Shown: positions 29,823 to 39,507 of the stretch, one piece after another
Layout: each line of letters opens with the position of its first letter
How positions within the stretch are numbered: position 1 is the stretch's first letter
Assembly: GCF_001690685.1 (NCBI RefSeq)
Contig: NZ_LZGL01000013.1
Coordinates: 186,001 to 250,000, forward strand
Direction: 5' to 3'
DNA from: Gilliamella sp. wkB112
GTDB taxonomy: Bacteria; Pseudomonadota; Gammaproteobacteria; Enterobacterales; Orbaceae
Length of the DNA: 64,000 nt
Notes under the pieces: model-generated
Told to the model about the DNA's origin: nothing
The model's database searches: none
What the model saw: only the letters and a program-made list of their open reading frames with translations
Program-made: the position numbers and the translations under genes

Positions 29823-31572
29823 TCATATACAAACCAGTCGAGTAAAATCATTATTAACTACGTATACGAGCTTATTGAACGCATCAGGTAAACAAAGATC
29901 TATTTTTATTCGTAGTTTAATCTATTCTATTTTGTCTTCATGTTTATTTGGCATCTCGTTAGTTACACTTTATCCACTCTTTATCGCTTTAGATACTCAT
30001 AATAATCATAGTGTCATGATTTATCTAATGATGGTTATTTGCCTTTTAATTATTAGTTTTATTTTTCGTGTAAATTCTGAAAAATATGATGCTGATGGAT
30101 ATTCTAATTTAGCTGTTACTGAACTAAGAGAAAAATTAGGCAATAAATTGCGGCATATTTCCTTAGATTATTTAAATCAATACCGTTCAGGTGAAATTAA
30201 TTATGTATTAATGCAAAGTGTTAACGAAGCTGCTGTTTATGCGTTTATGTTGATTAACATTATCCTTACGGGAATAACTATTCCGTTTTCAGCTTCTATT
30301 ATGTTATTGTTTTATAATTGGCAATTATCGTTAATGATGATCGTAGTTTTTCCAATTGCTATTCCACTGTATTTTTGGCGCCGTAAAGCTTATCGTCGTG
30401 GTTTTAGTATATTAGCGCAGGCAAATGCCAAACTTAAAGGCGAGGCAGTTGAATTTGTGCAAGGATTAGAAGTTTTAAAATCAACCGGTCAAACTCAACA
30501 AAAAATTATTCAATTTATTGAAGTGGCACAGGATGTCGCCAATATATTACGTATCGGTACTAAAAAGGGTGAAAAACCTAATTTAATTATTACTATTACT
30601 ATACAAGTGAGTTTACTATTAATAATTATTTTAGGGGCTTATTTAGTCAATGTTGCTGTTATCAATTATATGTTGTTAGCATGCGTATTATTAGTTATAG
30701 CCCGTTCAACCGATATATTGAATACTTTTATACAAATGTCATCTATGCTTGAAACGTTGGTGATTGGCTATGAAAAATTACAAGAAATTTTAAATGCGCC
30801 TTCATTACCCGAAAAAGAAGCAACAATAATGCCACAGCATTATGATATTGAATTCGAGAATGTTAATTTCACTTATCCTAACCAACATAGTTCCGTCCTT
30901 AATAATATTTCTTTAACTATTCCTGAAAAATCATTAACAGCGTTAGTTGGTAGTAGTGGTTGTGGTAAAACAACTATTACTAGACTCATTTTACGCTTTT
31001 CAGATGTGTCATCCGGAACAATCAAAATTGGTGGTGTTGATATTCGTAATATGTCGCAAAAACAATTAATGAGTTTAGTATCAGTAGTCTTTCAAGATGT
31101 CTATCTTTTTCAGGACACCATTATTAATAATATTAGAATGGCAAAAATATCTGCCACTGACGAAGAAGTGATTGCAGTGTGTAAACAAGCTAGATGTCAT
31201 GAGTTTATCGAAAATTTAAAAGATGGTTACCACACACAGCTTTCAGAAATTGGTAAAAGTTTGTCTGGTGGTGAAAAACAACGTATCTCTATCGCGCGAG
31301 CCATTCTTAAAGATGCTCCAATTTTAATTTTAGATGAACCTACTGCTGCGCTAGATATTCAAAATGAGTTAGCAGTACAAAAAGCGATAAATTGTTTAGT
31401 CCAAGGCAAAACTGTACTGGTTATAGCACATAGATTATCCACGATTATTGGTGCTAAACAAATTTATGTGATAAATCATGGTGAGGTTGCTGAAAGTGGT
31501 AACCATCAACAACTATTAAATCAAAATGGTATTTACCAAAAGTTTTGGGATATTCAACAATCAATAATTTAA
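29809..31572 (+). CDS. ABC transporter permease/ATPase, partner subunit (YbtQ/IrtB-like)
   Basis: A 587-residue half-transporter with six membrane segments and an ATPase domain: Walker A VGSSGCGKTTI, signature LSGGEKQR, Walker B ILILDEPTAALD, switch AHRLST. It forms a heterodimer with the upstream protein. The frame is open from ATG 29797, but ATG 29809 follows GAGG by 6 nt and is preferred; it lies inside the end of the upstream gene, indicating translational coupling. Confidence 0.88.
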   Translation: MKQYSHIQTSRVKSLLTTYTSLLNASGKQRSIFIRSLIYSILSSCLFGISLVTLYPLFIALDTHNNHSVMIYLMMVICLLIISFIFRVNSEKYDADGYSNLAVTELREKLGNKLRHISLDYLNQYRSGEINYVLMQSVNEAAVYAFMLINIILTGITIPFSASIMLLFYNWQLSLMMIVVFPIAIPLYFWRRKAYRRGFSILAQANAKLKGEAVEFVQGLEVLKSTGQTQQKIIQFIEVAQDVANILRIGTKKGEKPNLIITITIQVSLLLIIILGAYLVNVAVINYMLLACVLLVIARSTDILNTFIQMSSMLETLVIGYEKLQEILNAPSLPEKEATIMPQHYDIEFENVNFTYPNQHSSVLNNISLTIPEKSLTALVGSSGCGKTTITRLILRFSDVSSGTIKIGGVDIRNMSQKQLMSLVSVVFQDVYLFQDTIINNIRMAKISATDEEVIAVCKQARCHEFIENLKDGYHTQLSEIGKSLSGGEKQRISIARAILKDAPILILDEPTAALDIQNELAVQKAINCLVQGKTVLVIAHRLSTIIGAKQIYVINHGEVAESGNHQQLLNQNGIYQKFWDIQQSII

Positions 31573-31639
31573 TCTAATCTAATTACTTAGTGTATTTTAA
31601 CTAGTAAACAAATATAAGTTAAAAAAGGTAAAAATCTAA

Positions 31640-33098
<1,459 letters not shown>

Positions 33099-33152
33099 CC
33101 TAGCTTAAATATAAAAGCTAATAACTTTTTAAAGATACTTAAAATCAAACCA

Positions 33153-33177
33153 AACCCTAGTTTATCTAGGGTTTTTT
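33153..33177 (+). terminator. Terminator ending the iron-uptake operon (duplicated aspD terminator)
   Basis: Stem AACCCTAG / CTAGGGTT and six T residues, the copy of the aspD terminator. It now serves as the end of the siderophore operon. Confidence 0.88.
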
Positions 33178-33284
33178 ATTTTTTAGGAATGTGCAATGAT
33201 AACTTTTTTATATAACAAAAAACGCAAATTTATAAACAACCAAAAATAAATAATAATTGGTCATTTTTTAATAATTATGAGTAC

Positions 33285-33533
33285 CTAAAGGCATTTATTA
33301 TATGCGATACAATATTGTTCAAGGGACATCATATTATTAAAACCTCTTTTTCTTGCTTTATCATTTACTAATTTTTCGGCGATATTATAAAGTGAATCTT
33401 TAATGTATTCATTGGCTTCATAATCCATAAATGATAATTCATTCAATAATATAAATTGAATATTTTCTATTTCAATTTGCTTTTTTTGGTCATCGTCTGC
33501 ATTTTTTATAAATTGGCCATATGTCATTTTCAT
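33285..33533 (-). CDS. Small hypothetical protein in the phage leftward operon
   Basis: An 82-residue acidic/helical protein of no family I recognise (starts MKMTYGQFIKNADDDQ; two cysteines near the end). GAGGT lies 5 nt before the ATG at 33533, inside the end of the upstream 54-residue gene, so translation is coupled. It belongs to a two-gene unit read leftward from the repressor region. Position suggests a lysogeny or immunity-module function, such as superinfection exclusion, but nothing in the sequence proves it. Confidence 0.65.
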   Translation of the reverse strand: MKMTYGQFIKNADDDQKKQIEIENIQFILLNELSFMDYEANEYIKDSLYNIAEKLVNDKARKRGFNNMMSLEQYCIAYNKCL

Positions 33534-33536
33534 AAC

Positions 33537-33701
33537 TTACCTCGTGGCAATAAGTAGCATCCAGTAAAATAATCCAAATAGAATTTCTATAATTAATATA
33601 GAGTAAGAAATAAAAGCGAGGATTTTTTCACTTGGTGTTAATTTATAATCTTTATCGAATCTGTCCTTTTTTTTTACATTTATAAAGTCTTTATTCGTCA
33701 T
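33537..33701 (-). CDS. Small single-pass membrane protein in the phage leftward operon
   Basis: A 54-residue protein beginning MTNKDFINVKKKDRFDKDYK, a lysine-rich front, then one hydrophobic segment (~29-50: ILAFISYSILIIEILFGLFY in part). ATG 33701 is 8 nt from AGGA; ATG 33707 would add two residues. Its stop is three bases before the start of the 82-residue gene and contains that gene's ribosome site (ACGAGGTAA). Function unknown; small membrane proteins near phage repressors often act in exclusion or lysis control (inference). Confidence 0.6.
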   Translation of the reverse strand: MTNKDFINVKKKDRFDKDYKLTPSEKILAFISYSILIIEILFGLFYWMLLIATR

Positions 33702-33915
33702 ATTCATATTCCTAAAACTTAATCTTGACGGTAAAAGAAAAGCGGTAACTGATCAGTCAATGCATGATGTAATATATATAATTTAATTATGTATAATTAA
33801 TCAAAACCGCAGTATGTTCATATGCCTCTGCTAGCTACTTGAATCTTCTTAACTAATTAAATAACTCGTAGTATTGTTTAATTTTATTGTTAAGTTGATT
33901 GGTTTTGATAAAACA

Positions 33916-33944
33916 ATGATAATATAAGTTATCGTTATTGTCAA
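33916..33944 (-). promoter_or_regulatory. Leftward promoter PL with operator in the spacer
   Basis: On the minus strand TTGACA, a 17-base spacer and TATCAT. The spacer end and -10 contain ATAACTTATATTAT (plus coordinates 33919-33932), which aligns base for base in position with the operator inside the rightward promoter at 34917-34945. Further AAGTTATCG half-sites lie at 33926-33934 and 33972-33980. It should drive the two small leftward genes after a ~200-base leader with no other clear gene. The rest of 33702-34149 holds nothing I can identify. Confidence 0.65.
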
Positions 33945-34149
33945 TAATTAAAGTTATTAAGGCTAATATTTAAGTTATCGATGTATTTGATATTAAGTTA
34001 GTTATTTGGATAGTTAGAATAAATATAGTATTTCTATAGGAGGATAAAGCCTCTTTTGAGGCTTAAATGTTGATTTTTTAAATAGGTTTTTGAATGCTTA
34101 TTTGTGTTTAAAATTCATTCAAATTATTGGATTGGAGTATAATTATTTA

Positions 34150-34845
34150 CTAATCAAGTATAGAAGATTGCCACCAAACTCGTCCCAGAACAGTGATTTC
34201 ATCTTGCGACACTATTTCATCCTCATATCCGGGATTATAACTTCTGATCTTAACTTGATTCCCAGGTAGTCGTTCAAGAATTTTTATTCTTAGTAATCCG
34301 TCATGATTGATTGCGTATATTTTTCCATCGCGTATGAGTGTATCTGCTTGGTCAATACCTACAGTAGAACCATCTCTGAAAACTGGTTCCATACTATCGC
34401 CATAGACAGTTAAACAAACCGCACAGTCTTTATCAATTCCATATTTACGCATAGTGGATCTAGAAAGGCGTAATTTATAGCCATTATAATCTTCAATATC
34501 ATCAGCAAAACCATCACCAGCTGATAATCGTACATCTTTGTAAAATGGGACTTCTACCTCGTCATCTGCTAAAGGAGTTTTACTATCCCACTCATCAATA
34601 GCTCCAAGCATTGTTGCATTTGATTGGTTGCGATTTGTTTTAGTCGTTGGAGTACCTTTAGTTAACCATAGAAGATCTACATTTAATGCATTAGCAATTT
34701 CAACAATTTTCCTTGATGTACCAGATTTGCCTGAAAGCAACTTTTGAATAGCTGGTTGGCTAATTTTAACTTTTTCAGCTAATTGATGTTGAGACATGCC
34801 AGAGTTTTTTAATGCCAAATTTATTCTATCAGTAAATGTAGTCAT
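34150..34845 (-). CDS. Phage repressor, XRE helix-turn-helix plus S24 peptidase (CI/C2-like)
   Basis: A 231-residue repressor. Residues ~6-60 form an HTH domain (MSQHQLAEKVKISQPAIQKLL). The C-terminal S24 domain has the self-cleavage Ala109-Gly110 (LSAGDGFADD), nucleophile Ser151 (YGDSMEP) and general-base Lys188 (LLRIKIL). This is the layout of RecA-stimulated repressors, so DNA damage should induce the downstream phage genes. It sits between leftward and rightward promoters that share an operator-like 14-mer, with another perfect palindrome just upstream of its own start. Confidence 0.92.
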   Translation of the reverse strand: MTTFTDRINLALKNSGMSQHQLAEKVKISQPAIQKLLSGKSGTSRKIVEIANALNVDLLWLTKGTPTTKTNRNQSNATMLGAIDEWDSKTPLADDEVEVPFYKDVRLSAGDGFADDIEDYNGYKLRLSRSTMRKYGIDKDCAVCLTVYGDSMEPVFRDGSTVGIDQADTLIRDGKIYAINHDGLLRIKILERLPGNQVKIRSYNPGYEDEIVSQDEITVLGRVWWQSSILD

Positions 34846-34879
34846 ATTTTTATCTCATAGTTAATGAATTACTCATTGT

Positions 34880-34893
34880 ATAACTCAAGTTAT
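34880..34893. promoter_or_regulatory. Repressor operator, perfect palindrome
   Basis: ATAACT-CA-AGTTAT has six-base perfect arms, 35 bases upstream of the repressor start. With the copies at 33919-33932 and 34929-34942 it defines a shared ATAAC...GTTAT/TTAT operator. The position suggests autoregulation of the repressor. Confidence 0.65.
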
Positions 34894-34916
34894 CGCTTAT
34901 CAAATAATAAAAGTTA

Positions 34917-34945
34917 TTGATTTATTAAATAACTTTGGTTATCAT
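34917..34945 (+). promoter_or_regulatory. Rightward early promoter PR with operator 34929-34942
   Basis: TTGATT, 17-base spacer, TATCAT. ATAACTTTGGTTAT (34929-34942) overlaps the spacer and -10, so a bound repressor would block RNA polymerase. The -10 hexamer and operator placement equal those of the leftward promoter. It would transcribe the antiterminator gene at 35129. Confidence 0.65.
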
Positions 34946-35128
34946 TAATAACATATATTATTAATAGCTATGAAGGCTTCTATAAATAGTTCCTTTTTTC
35001 TAATTATATTCAATAAAAATAACATGATTTGAAATCAATATAACCTTAATGCAAACGAATAAGATATTTAAGCAAACTAAGACAATTAATTAATAGCAAT
35101 AGATTAAAGAATTAAATGGAGAGATGAG

Positions 35129-35491
35129 ATGAGAGATACAAAAGATATTTTAAATGCATGGAAAAATACCCGAGTTCTTAAACGAATCGGAACTGAATAT
35201 CCATCAAAGTCATCAGGATTTGAAGGTGCTCCACCTGATGTAGATAGTCGTCAATATTTAACTGAAATAGAAGCTGAAGAGGTGGACAATGCTGTTTTAA
35301 GGTTAAAAGAGGATAATTACTCACATTGGATTGTTCTAACAGCTTATTATTTAAGAGGCATATCATGTAATGCTCAAGCAAAAGTTATTGGAAGACGCCC
35401 GCATGACATTATTAGTTTGTTAAATGAAGCTGAAAGCTTTATAAGAGGGTATATTTTTGAATTTTATAAAAAGCATCATGAAATTTCGTGA
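35129..35491 (+). CDS. Phage late-gene antiterminator, Q family (Phage_antitermQ)
   Basis: A 120-residue protein resembling lambdoid antitermination proteins of the short Q type: MRDTKDILNAWKNTR at the start, a GxPP/SR segment (EGAPPDVDSRQYLTE), and a C-terminal helix-turn-helix-like region with HWIVLTAYYLRGISCNAQAK (cut to 20 residues) and NEAESFIRGY. Q proteins load on RNA polymerase at the late promoter and let it pass terminators. The late promoter and terminator directly follow its stop, supporting this call. GGAGAG lies before the ATG. Confidence 0.82.
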   Translation: MRDTKDILNAWKNTRVLKRIGTEYPSKSSGFEGAPPDVDSRQYLTEIEAEEVDNAVLRLKEDNYSHWIVLTAYYLRGISCNAQAKVIGRRPHDIISLLNEAESFIRGYIFEFYKKHHEIS

Positions 35492-35499
35492 TAAAAAGG

Positions 35500-35528
35500 T
35501 TGACTTTGCGCAAATTCGCATATATAAT
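35500..35528 (+). promoter_or_regulatory. Phage late promoter (PR'-like)
   Basis: TTGACT, a 17-base spacer, and a perfect TATAAT, starting nine bases after the antiterminator stop codon. Transcription would begin near 35535 and meet a strong terminator about 35 bases later. This is the design of lambda PR'/tR'. Confidence 0.85.
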
Positions 35529-35560
35529 AGCCCTATAATGTATTTTTATGCATTTAAATA

Positions 35561-35589
35561 AAAGCCCAACTGTTTAGTTGGGCTTTTTT
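35561..35589 (+). terminator. Late-leader terminator (tR'-like)
   Basis: AAAGCCCAACT-GTTT-AGTTGGGCTTTTTT: an 11-pair stem with a T-run, placed just after the late promoter. Without antitermination it should stop the late transcript after a ~55-base leader. Confidence 0.9.
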
Positions 35590-35705
35590 GTTATGTTTAA
35601 GTATCTATTTAGTCTAAACTTAAAAATTTAGGTTAATAATGGTAGTTAAATAAATAAAACGATGCAGTAATAAAATATACTTTTAATATCAGTAACTTTA
35701 AAATT

Positions 35706-35729
35706 AAACCGCTTAATTGCGGTTTTTTT
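35706..35729 (+). terminator. Second terminator before the lysis genes
   Basis: Stem AAACCGC / GCGGTTT with a six-base loop and seven T residues. It lies between the late leader and holin gene, a second block that antitermination would have to pass. The rest of 35590-35855 shows no gene. Confidence 0.85.
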
Positions 35730-35855
35730 ATATCCAAAATTTATGACATAGCCAATATTGAGTTACTTCAAATTACTGAGTTTGACCGTCATAATTGACA
35801 ATTTTAAGTACTGCATCTCTTTCTTTATATCAACAGCCTCATTCGGAGGCACATC

Positions 35856-36182
35856 ATGAAGATAAAACGTATGCCAATTAAAGATCCTGATAATGTCAAC
35901 TGGATTGTTATCATTTATTTGTTCATTTTAACATCGCTTGGTTCATTGGCTAGTTATTGTTATCACGTTCTAAACGGTGACAAATTCCGAGTTGGAACTT
36001 TGGTTGCTCAAATATTCATTTCTACATTTGCAGGAGCGTTAGTGGTATTAGCGGCGAGTTATTTCAACTGGGCTTTTGAGTTTGCCGGTGGTATTGCTGG
36101 TTTGGCTGGATGGTCAGGTGCCACATTGATTAAAGCACTGGAAGAACGATTAATAAAAAAAGCCAAAGGAGATGAACAATGA
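35856..36182 (+). CDS. Phage holin (LydA-like)
   Basis: A 108-residue membrane protein with three hydrophobic segments (~16-37, ~47-68, ~72-90) and a charged C-terminus (ALEERLIKKAKGDEQ), the layout of class I/II holins; the glycine-rich GGIAGLAGWSGATLIKALEERL region resembles the LydA/P2-type holins (core GLAGWSGATLIKAL). It would form inner-membrane lesions that release the endolysin. It overlaps the endolysin by four bases (ATGA) and is first in the lysis cassette. Confidence 0.8.
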   Translation: MKIKRMPIKDPDNVNWIVIIYLFILTSLGSLASYCYHVLNGDKFRVGTLVAQIFISTFAGALVVLAASYFNWAFEFAGGIAGLAGWSGATLIKALEERLIKKAKGDEQ

Positions 36183-36619
36183 AATTAACAGAACATTTCA
36201 AATTAGAAGAATTCACTCACTCAACAACTGCGAGTCGGTTAAAAATTAATAATTCCGTACCTACAGATTTAATGCCTAATATCCAATTGACTGCAATAAA
36301 ATTGGAATTTGTTAGAAAAGCTTTAGGACAACCAATAATTATTACATCAGGTTATCGTTGTCCTGCTTTAAATGCACGTGTTGGAGGCGTATCTACTAGC
36401 GCCCATACTAAAGGATTAGCCGTTGATTTCCATTCATCATTTGGTTCACCTAAACAGATTTGCCAAAGATTAATCGATGCAGGTGTTCAATTCGATAAAC
36501 TCATTCAGGAACATAACCAATGGGTACATATTGGTTTTAGTCCAACTTACAATCGCCAACAAGTTTTAACTGCAGTGAAACAAGGCGGTAAAACCATTTA
36601 CTTGAATGGATTAGTATGA
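36179..36619 (+). CDS. Endolysin, peptidase M15A (D-Ala-D-Ala carboxypeptidase-like)
   Basis: A 146-residue M15A peptidase. Zinc ligands are visible in SAHTKGLAVDFH (His-x6-Asp) and WVHIGF (His), with TSGYRCPALNARVGG upstream. It cuts peptide cross-links in peptidoglycan. No signal peptide, so it needs the holin. It overlaps the holin and spanin genes by four bases each. Confidence 0.9.
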   Translation: MKLTEHFKLEEFTHSTTASRLKINNSVPTDLMPNIQLTAIKLEFVRKALGQPIIITSGYRCPALNARVGGVSTSAHTKGLAVDFHSSFGSPKQICQRLIDAGVQFDKLIQEHNQWVHIGFSPTYNRQQVLTAVKQGGKTIYLNGLV

Positions 36620-37101
36620 TGGATAAATTGAAATGTATTTATAAAGTATCCCCAATATTTTGTATTTTAGTGGCCTGTTGTGCTATTTATTTTGCTTATC
36701 ATAGTTGGCAAGGTAAACAATTTGCCATAGCTACAGCTAATAAATTAGAAACAGAATTTGAGCAATACAAACAGAGCAATAATATAGTTAAACAACTGGA
36801 ATTAAATATCATCGAGACGATAAAAAATGGTCAAGTTAGTACAGATAATTTGCGTAATGATATTGATAATGGTCTTGTCGAGTTGCGCGTCAAAGTCGAA
36901 AATATCGAGAGAGATAGTACCGCCACCAGCGATATTGCTTACCGAGCCTTACGACTTGCAAAAACTTCTAGACAAGATTATTACAATCTCGCCAACGCAA
37001 TTAACTACAACAAAGCAATAATTGACGGTTGGCAACAATATTATTGTCAAGAAATTGCGCCTAAAAACAAAACTAAGTTTATGTGTAAAGGGGGGGAATA
37101 A
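36616..37101 (+). CDS. Rz-like inner-membrane spanin
   Basis: A 161-residue type II membrane protein: one membrane segment (~12-30) and a long helical periplasmic part (~35-130) with heptad-like spacing, as in i-spanins that link to an outer-membrane lipoprotein to fuse the two membranes during lysis. The start overlaps the endolysin stop. It contains the nested Rz1-like gene in another frame, which supports this call strongly. No sequence motif is conserved in the family. Confidence 0.78.
   Translation: MMDKLKCIYKVSPIFCILVACCAIYFAYHSWQGKQFAIATANKLETEFEQYKQSNNIVKQLELNIIETIKNGQVSTDNLRNDIDNGLVELRVKVENIERDSTATSDIAYRALRLAKTSRQDYYNLANAINYNKAIIDGWQQYYCQEIAPKNKTKFMCKGGE
36827..37021 (+). CDS. Rz1-like outer-membrane spanin lipoprotein, nested in Rz
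   Basis: A 64-residue frame inside the Rz gene. It starts with a lipoprotein signal MVKLVQIICVMILIMVLSSC (lipobox VLSSC, Cys20) and has a short proline-containing mature part (IVPPPAIL), typical of o-spanins. Nested Rz1 genes in a different frame are a known arrangement in lambdoid phages. The start is ATG at 36827 with upstream AAAAA-rich sequence and no strong Shine-Dalgarno. Confidence 0.75.
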   Translation: MVKLVQIICVMILIMVLSSCASKSKISREIVPPPAILLTEPYDLQKLLDKIITISPTQLTTTKQ

Positions 37102-37487
37102 TAGTGATAATTAATTTACTTTTACAGCACGAATGAATTGCCAAAATAGTATAACAATTTTTTTATCGATGATTGGGCTTACTTCAAATTTATTGTTCAA
37201 TCAATTCATAGTGTTGCTAATCACTTTATTGTTACCTAAAAAATGCTCTTATCTTAGTTACCATCAGTAATAACTTTTTTCTATCTACAATGAACTTGAC
37301 TTGCTTTTTTGGGGTAATAAATCGTCTAGCAAAAGTACGTAAAAGTTTTGATAACTATATTAGTTAACAATCTATATGAAGTTGTTAATAGTCATAATGG
37401 CACACCAAAATTCCTTACTAGACTAGTCTATCGGCATACTTTAAAAACATAACGACATAAAATTTTTAAAAAATATAACACGGAGTA
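37102..37487. other. Gene-free junction where phage head genes would lie
   Basis: About 390 AT-rich bases between the lysis and tail genes. I see no coding frame with a ribosome site and no terminase, portal or capsid fragment. CGGAGTAATG at its end is the ribosome site of the first tail gene. The missing head block is either deleted here or was never present. Confidence 0.6.
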
Positions 37488-37988
37488 ATGATGACTATTA
37501 TTAGTGTTTCACGATTCGATATGACTGAAGTCAGACGCATAATTGCAAATATTTTAATGCTACCTGAAACAGTCATATTTGATGTTAGGAACACACAAGA
37601 TGTTTCTAATATCGATAACTATATAACAGTATCTGATACCAACGAAACTGATATTGGCGCAGAAATTCGTTATAACGGAGAAGATGAAGAAGAAATTGTA
37701 TCAGTTTTAAAAGAGATCACTATCACTGTTGATGCTTATGGCAACGATTCTTACGAAATGCTATGCAAATTGACTGAATCTATGAAATTAACGCCTGTAT
37801 GGCAACGATTAAAGCAATTAAGCATGGGGTATCTTCGATGTTCTGAAATCCGTAGTTTACCTATGACCAGTGAAGTTGAAATTATGCAACATGCACAGGT
37901 CGATCTTATTTTTTCAATCAATCCCATCGTTAAAACCAGCATTCCGCGAGGTGATAACGTAAAATTTAAATTAGAGGTTATTAAATGA
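37488..37988 (+). CDS. Phage neck/tail-terminator protein (gp12-like)
   Basis: A 166-residue protein placed directly upstream of the sheath gene. The middle has a beta-rich pattern with DEEEIVSVLKEITITVDAYG, as in small head-tail joining or tail terminator proteins (the LIC_12616/gp12-like group). It would cap the tail tube end at the place where a head would attach. Assignment rests on position and pattern rather than on a distinct motif. It overlaps the sheath gene by four bases. Confidence 0.6.
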   Translation: MMTIISVSRFDMTEVRRIIANILMLPETVIFDVRNTQDVSNIDNYITVSDTNETDIGAEIRYNGEDEEEIVSVLKEITITVDAYGNDSYEMLCKLTESMKLTPVWQRLKQLSMGYLRCSEIRSLPMTSEVEIMQHAQVDLIFSINPIVKTSIPRGDNVKFKLEVIK

Positions 37989-39496
37989 GTTTACCATTAA
38001 GTCAAGTTGTAGACGTTACTTTACAACAAACCCCCAAAGGGGCACAAAAACGCGATTTAAGCGTAGTTGCCATTTTTACGAATGAAATGTGCGATGCATT
38101 TGCTAATGCCGATACTCGCTACATTGTAGTATCAGATGTTGACAGTGTGGCATCACAATTTGGCACTAATTCTGATGTTTACCGAGCTACATCAGCATTA
38201 TTTTCAGCTCGACCAAAACCCAAAACAGCAATTATTGCAAAATACATCCAAAATGGATTAACAACATCTGCAATTAGTTCAAAAGTTAACGGTTCAACGC
38301 TTGCTGTGTCATATATTCAATTTAAAAATATTACTGATGGTTGTTTCTCATTTTATTTCGGTGATGCCAAAATTGATGTTAAAGAACTGAACTTTTCAAG
38401 CGTATCGAGCATGAATGATGTAGCAACGATTATAAATGACAAGTTAACTAATGCTGATGTTAAGTTTGTTTATGATTCTATTGGTAATCGATTTATTTTA
38501 TCTTCTAAAATTGAGGGTAAAGGTGCTAATTTTGGTTACGTTTTTAATGAAGAACTGGATGGTACCTATATTGGCAACATGACCAATTTAATTGACGGTA
38601 AAGGAGTGTTAATTAGTGGTGAAGATTCAATAAATCATATAAAAGAAACACCAGCAGAAGCCTTAAGTAAGTTACAAAATCAATATCAAAATTGGTATGG
38701 TGTTTATTTTGCTAATACGATTAATGATGATGAATTAGTCGAAGCTCATGATTGGGTGGTGGCGCAAGGTATTGAAAATGCTAAAGTGCTTGGTTATACC
38801 GAAACCAGAACAGCTAATATTGAATATACCGATGGAAACGTATTAAAAACGTTAGCAAAACGTAACAGTGGCCGTTTAATGGTTCAGTATAACAACAAAG
38901 GGAATACTCATGCTGCAGCTGAACTAATGGGTATTGCTCTAACAACTGTTTGGACAGGTGTAAATACCGTTAAAACAGTTAAATTTAAACAAGAAGTAAG
39001 TGTCACTTCAGATGATCGAATCACGGTTAATGAAGCAACCAAATGCCGTCGCTTAGGCATCAATTATTATACTGATTATGCTGGTACTAATATGCTTGCA
39101 GAAGGGGTGATGATTGGTGGTACGTTTATAGATGAAACTACAGGATTAGACGCATTTATCAACGCAGTACAAGTACAGGCTTTTAATACCCTACAAGGAC
39201 AACCGACTAAAATCCCACAAACCGACCGAGGTCAGGAAATTTTAATCAGTTCAATTAAGGTAATTGGAGAACAATTTATTAATAATGGTTTTTTAGGCCT
39301 GGGCAAATGGACGTTGGGTAATATCGGTGAATTATCTTATGGTGATCAAATCAACGGTTACTACTTCTATTCTGATTCATTCGATAGGCAAGATACAGCA
39401 GATAGAGAGGCACGTAAAATGATGCCAATTAACTGCGCACTCAAATTAGCCGGTGCTGGTCATAGCGTCGATATTATTGTTCAATTCAATCGATAA
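37985..39496 (+). CDS. Contractile tail sheath protein (DUF3383 family)
   Basis: A 503-residue protein of the DUF3383 type, used as tail sheath in a group of myovirus-like prophages. The N-terminal SLPLSQVVDVTLQQTPKGAQ (20 residues shown) and the later WYGVYFANTINDDELVEAHDW segment are typical; the C-terminal part (FINNGFLGLGKWTLGNIG) is conserved. A sheath proves a contractile tail, driving the tube into a target cell. It precedes the tube gene by 11 bases. Confidence 0.85.
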   Translation: MSLPLSQVVDVTLQQTPKGAQKRDLSVVAIFTNEMCDAFANADTRYIVVSDVDSVASQFGTNSDVYRATSALFSARPKPKTAIIAKYIQNGLTTSAISSKVNGSTLAVSYIQFKNITDGCFSFYFGDAKIDVKELNFSSVSSMNDVATIINDKLTNADVKFVYDSIGNRFILSSKIEGKGANFGYVFNEELDGTYIGNMTNLIDGKGVLISGEDSINHIKETPAEALSKLQNQYQNWYGVYFANTINDDELVEAHDWVVAQGIENAKVLGYTETRTANIEYTDGNVLKTLAKRNSGRLMVQYNNKGNTHAAAELMGIALTTVWTGVNTVKTVKFKQEVSVTSDDRITVNEATKCRRLGINYYTDYAGTNMLAEGVMIGGTFIDETTGLDAFINAVQVQAFNTLQGQPTKIPQTDRGQEILISSIKVIGEQFINNGFLGLGKWTLGNIGELSYGDQINGYYFYSDSFDRQDTADREARKMMPINCALKLAGAGHSVDIIVQFNR

Positions 39497-39507
39497 GGAT
39501 TTTTTAT

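Noticed and set aside
37102-37487. Remnants of phage head genes in the lysis-tail gap
   Set aside because: No frame in either direction shows terminase, portal or capsid patterns; only AT-rich sequence is seen.
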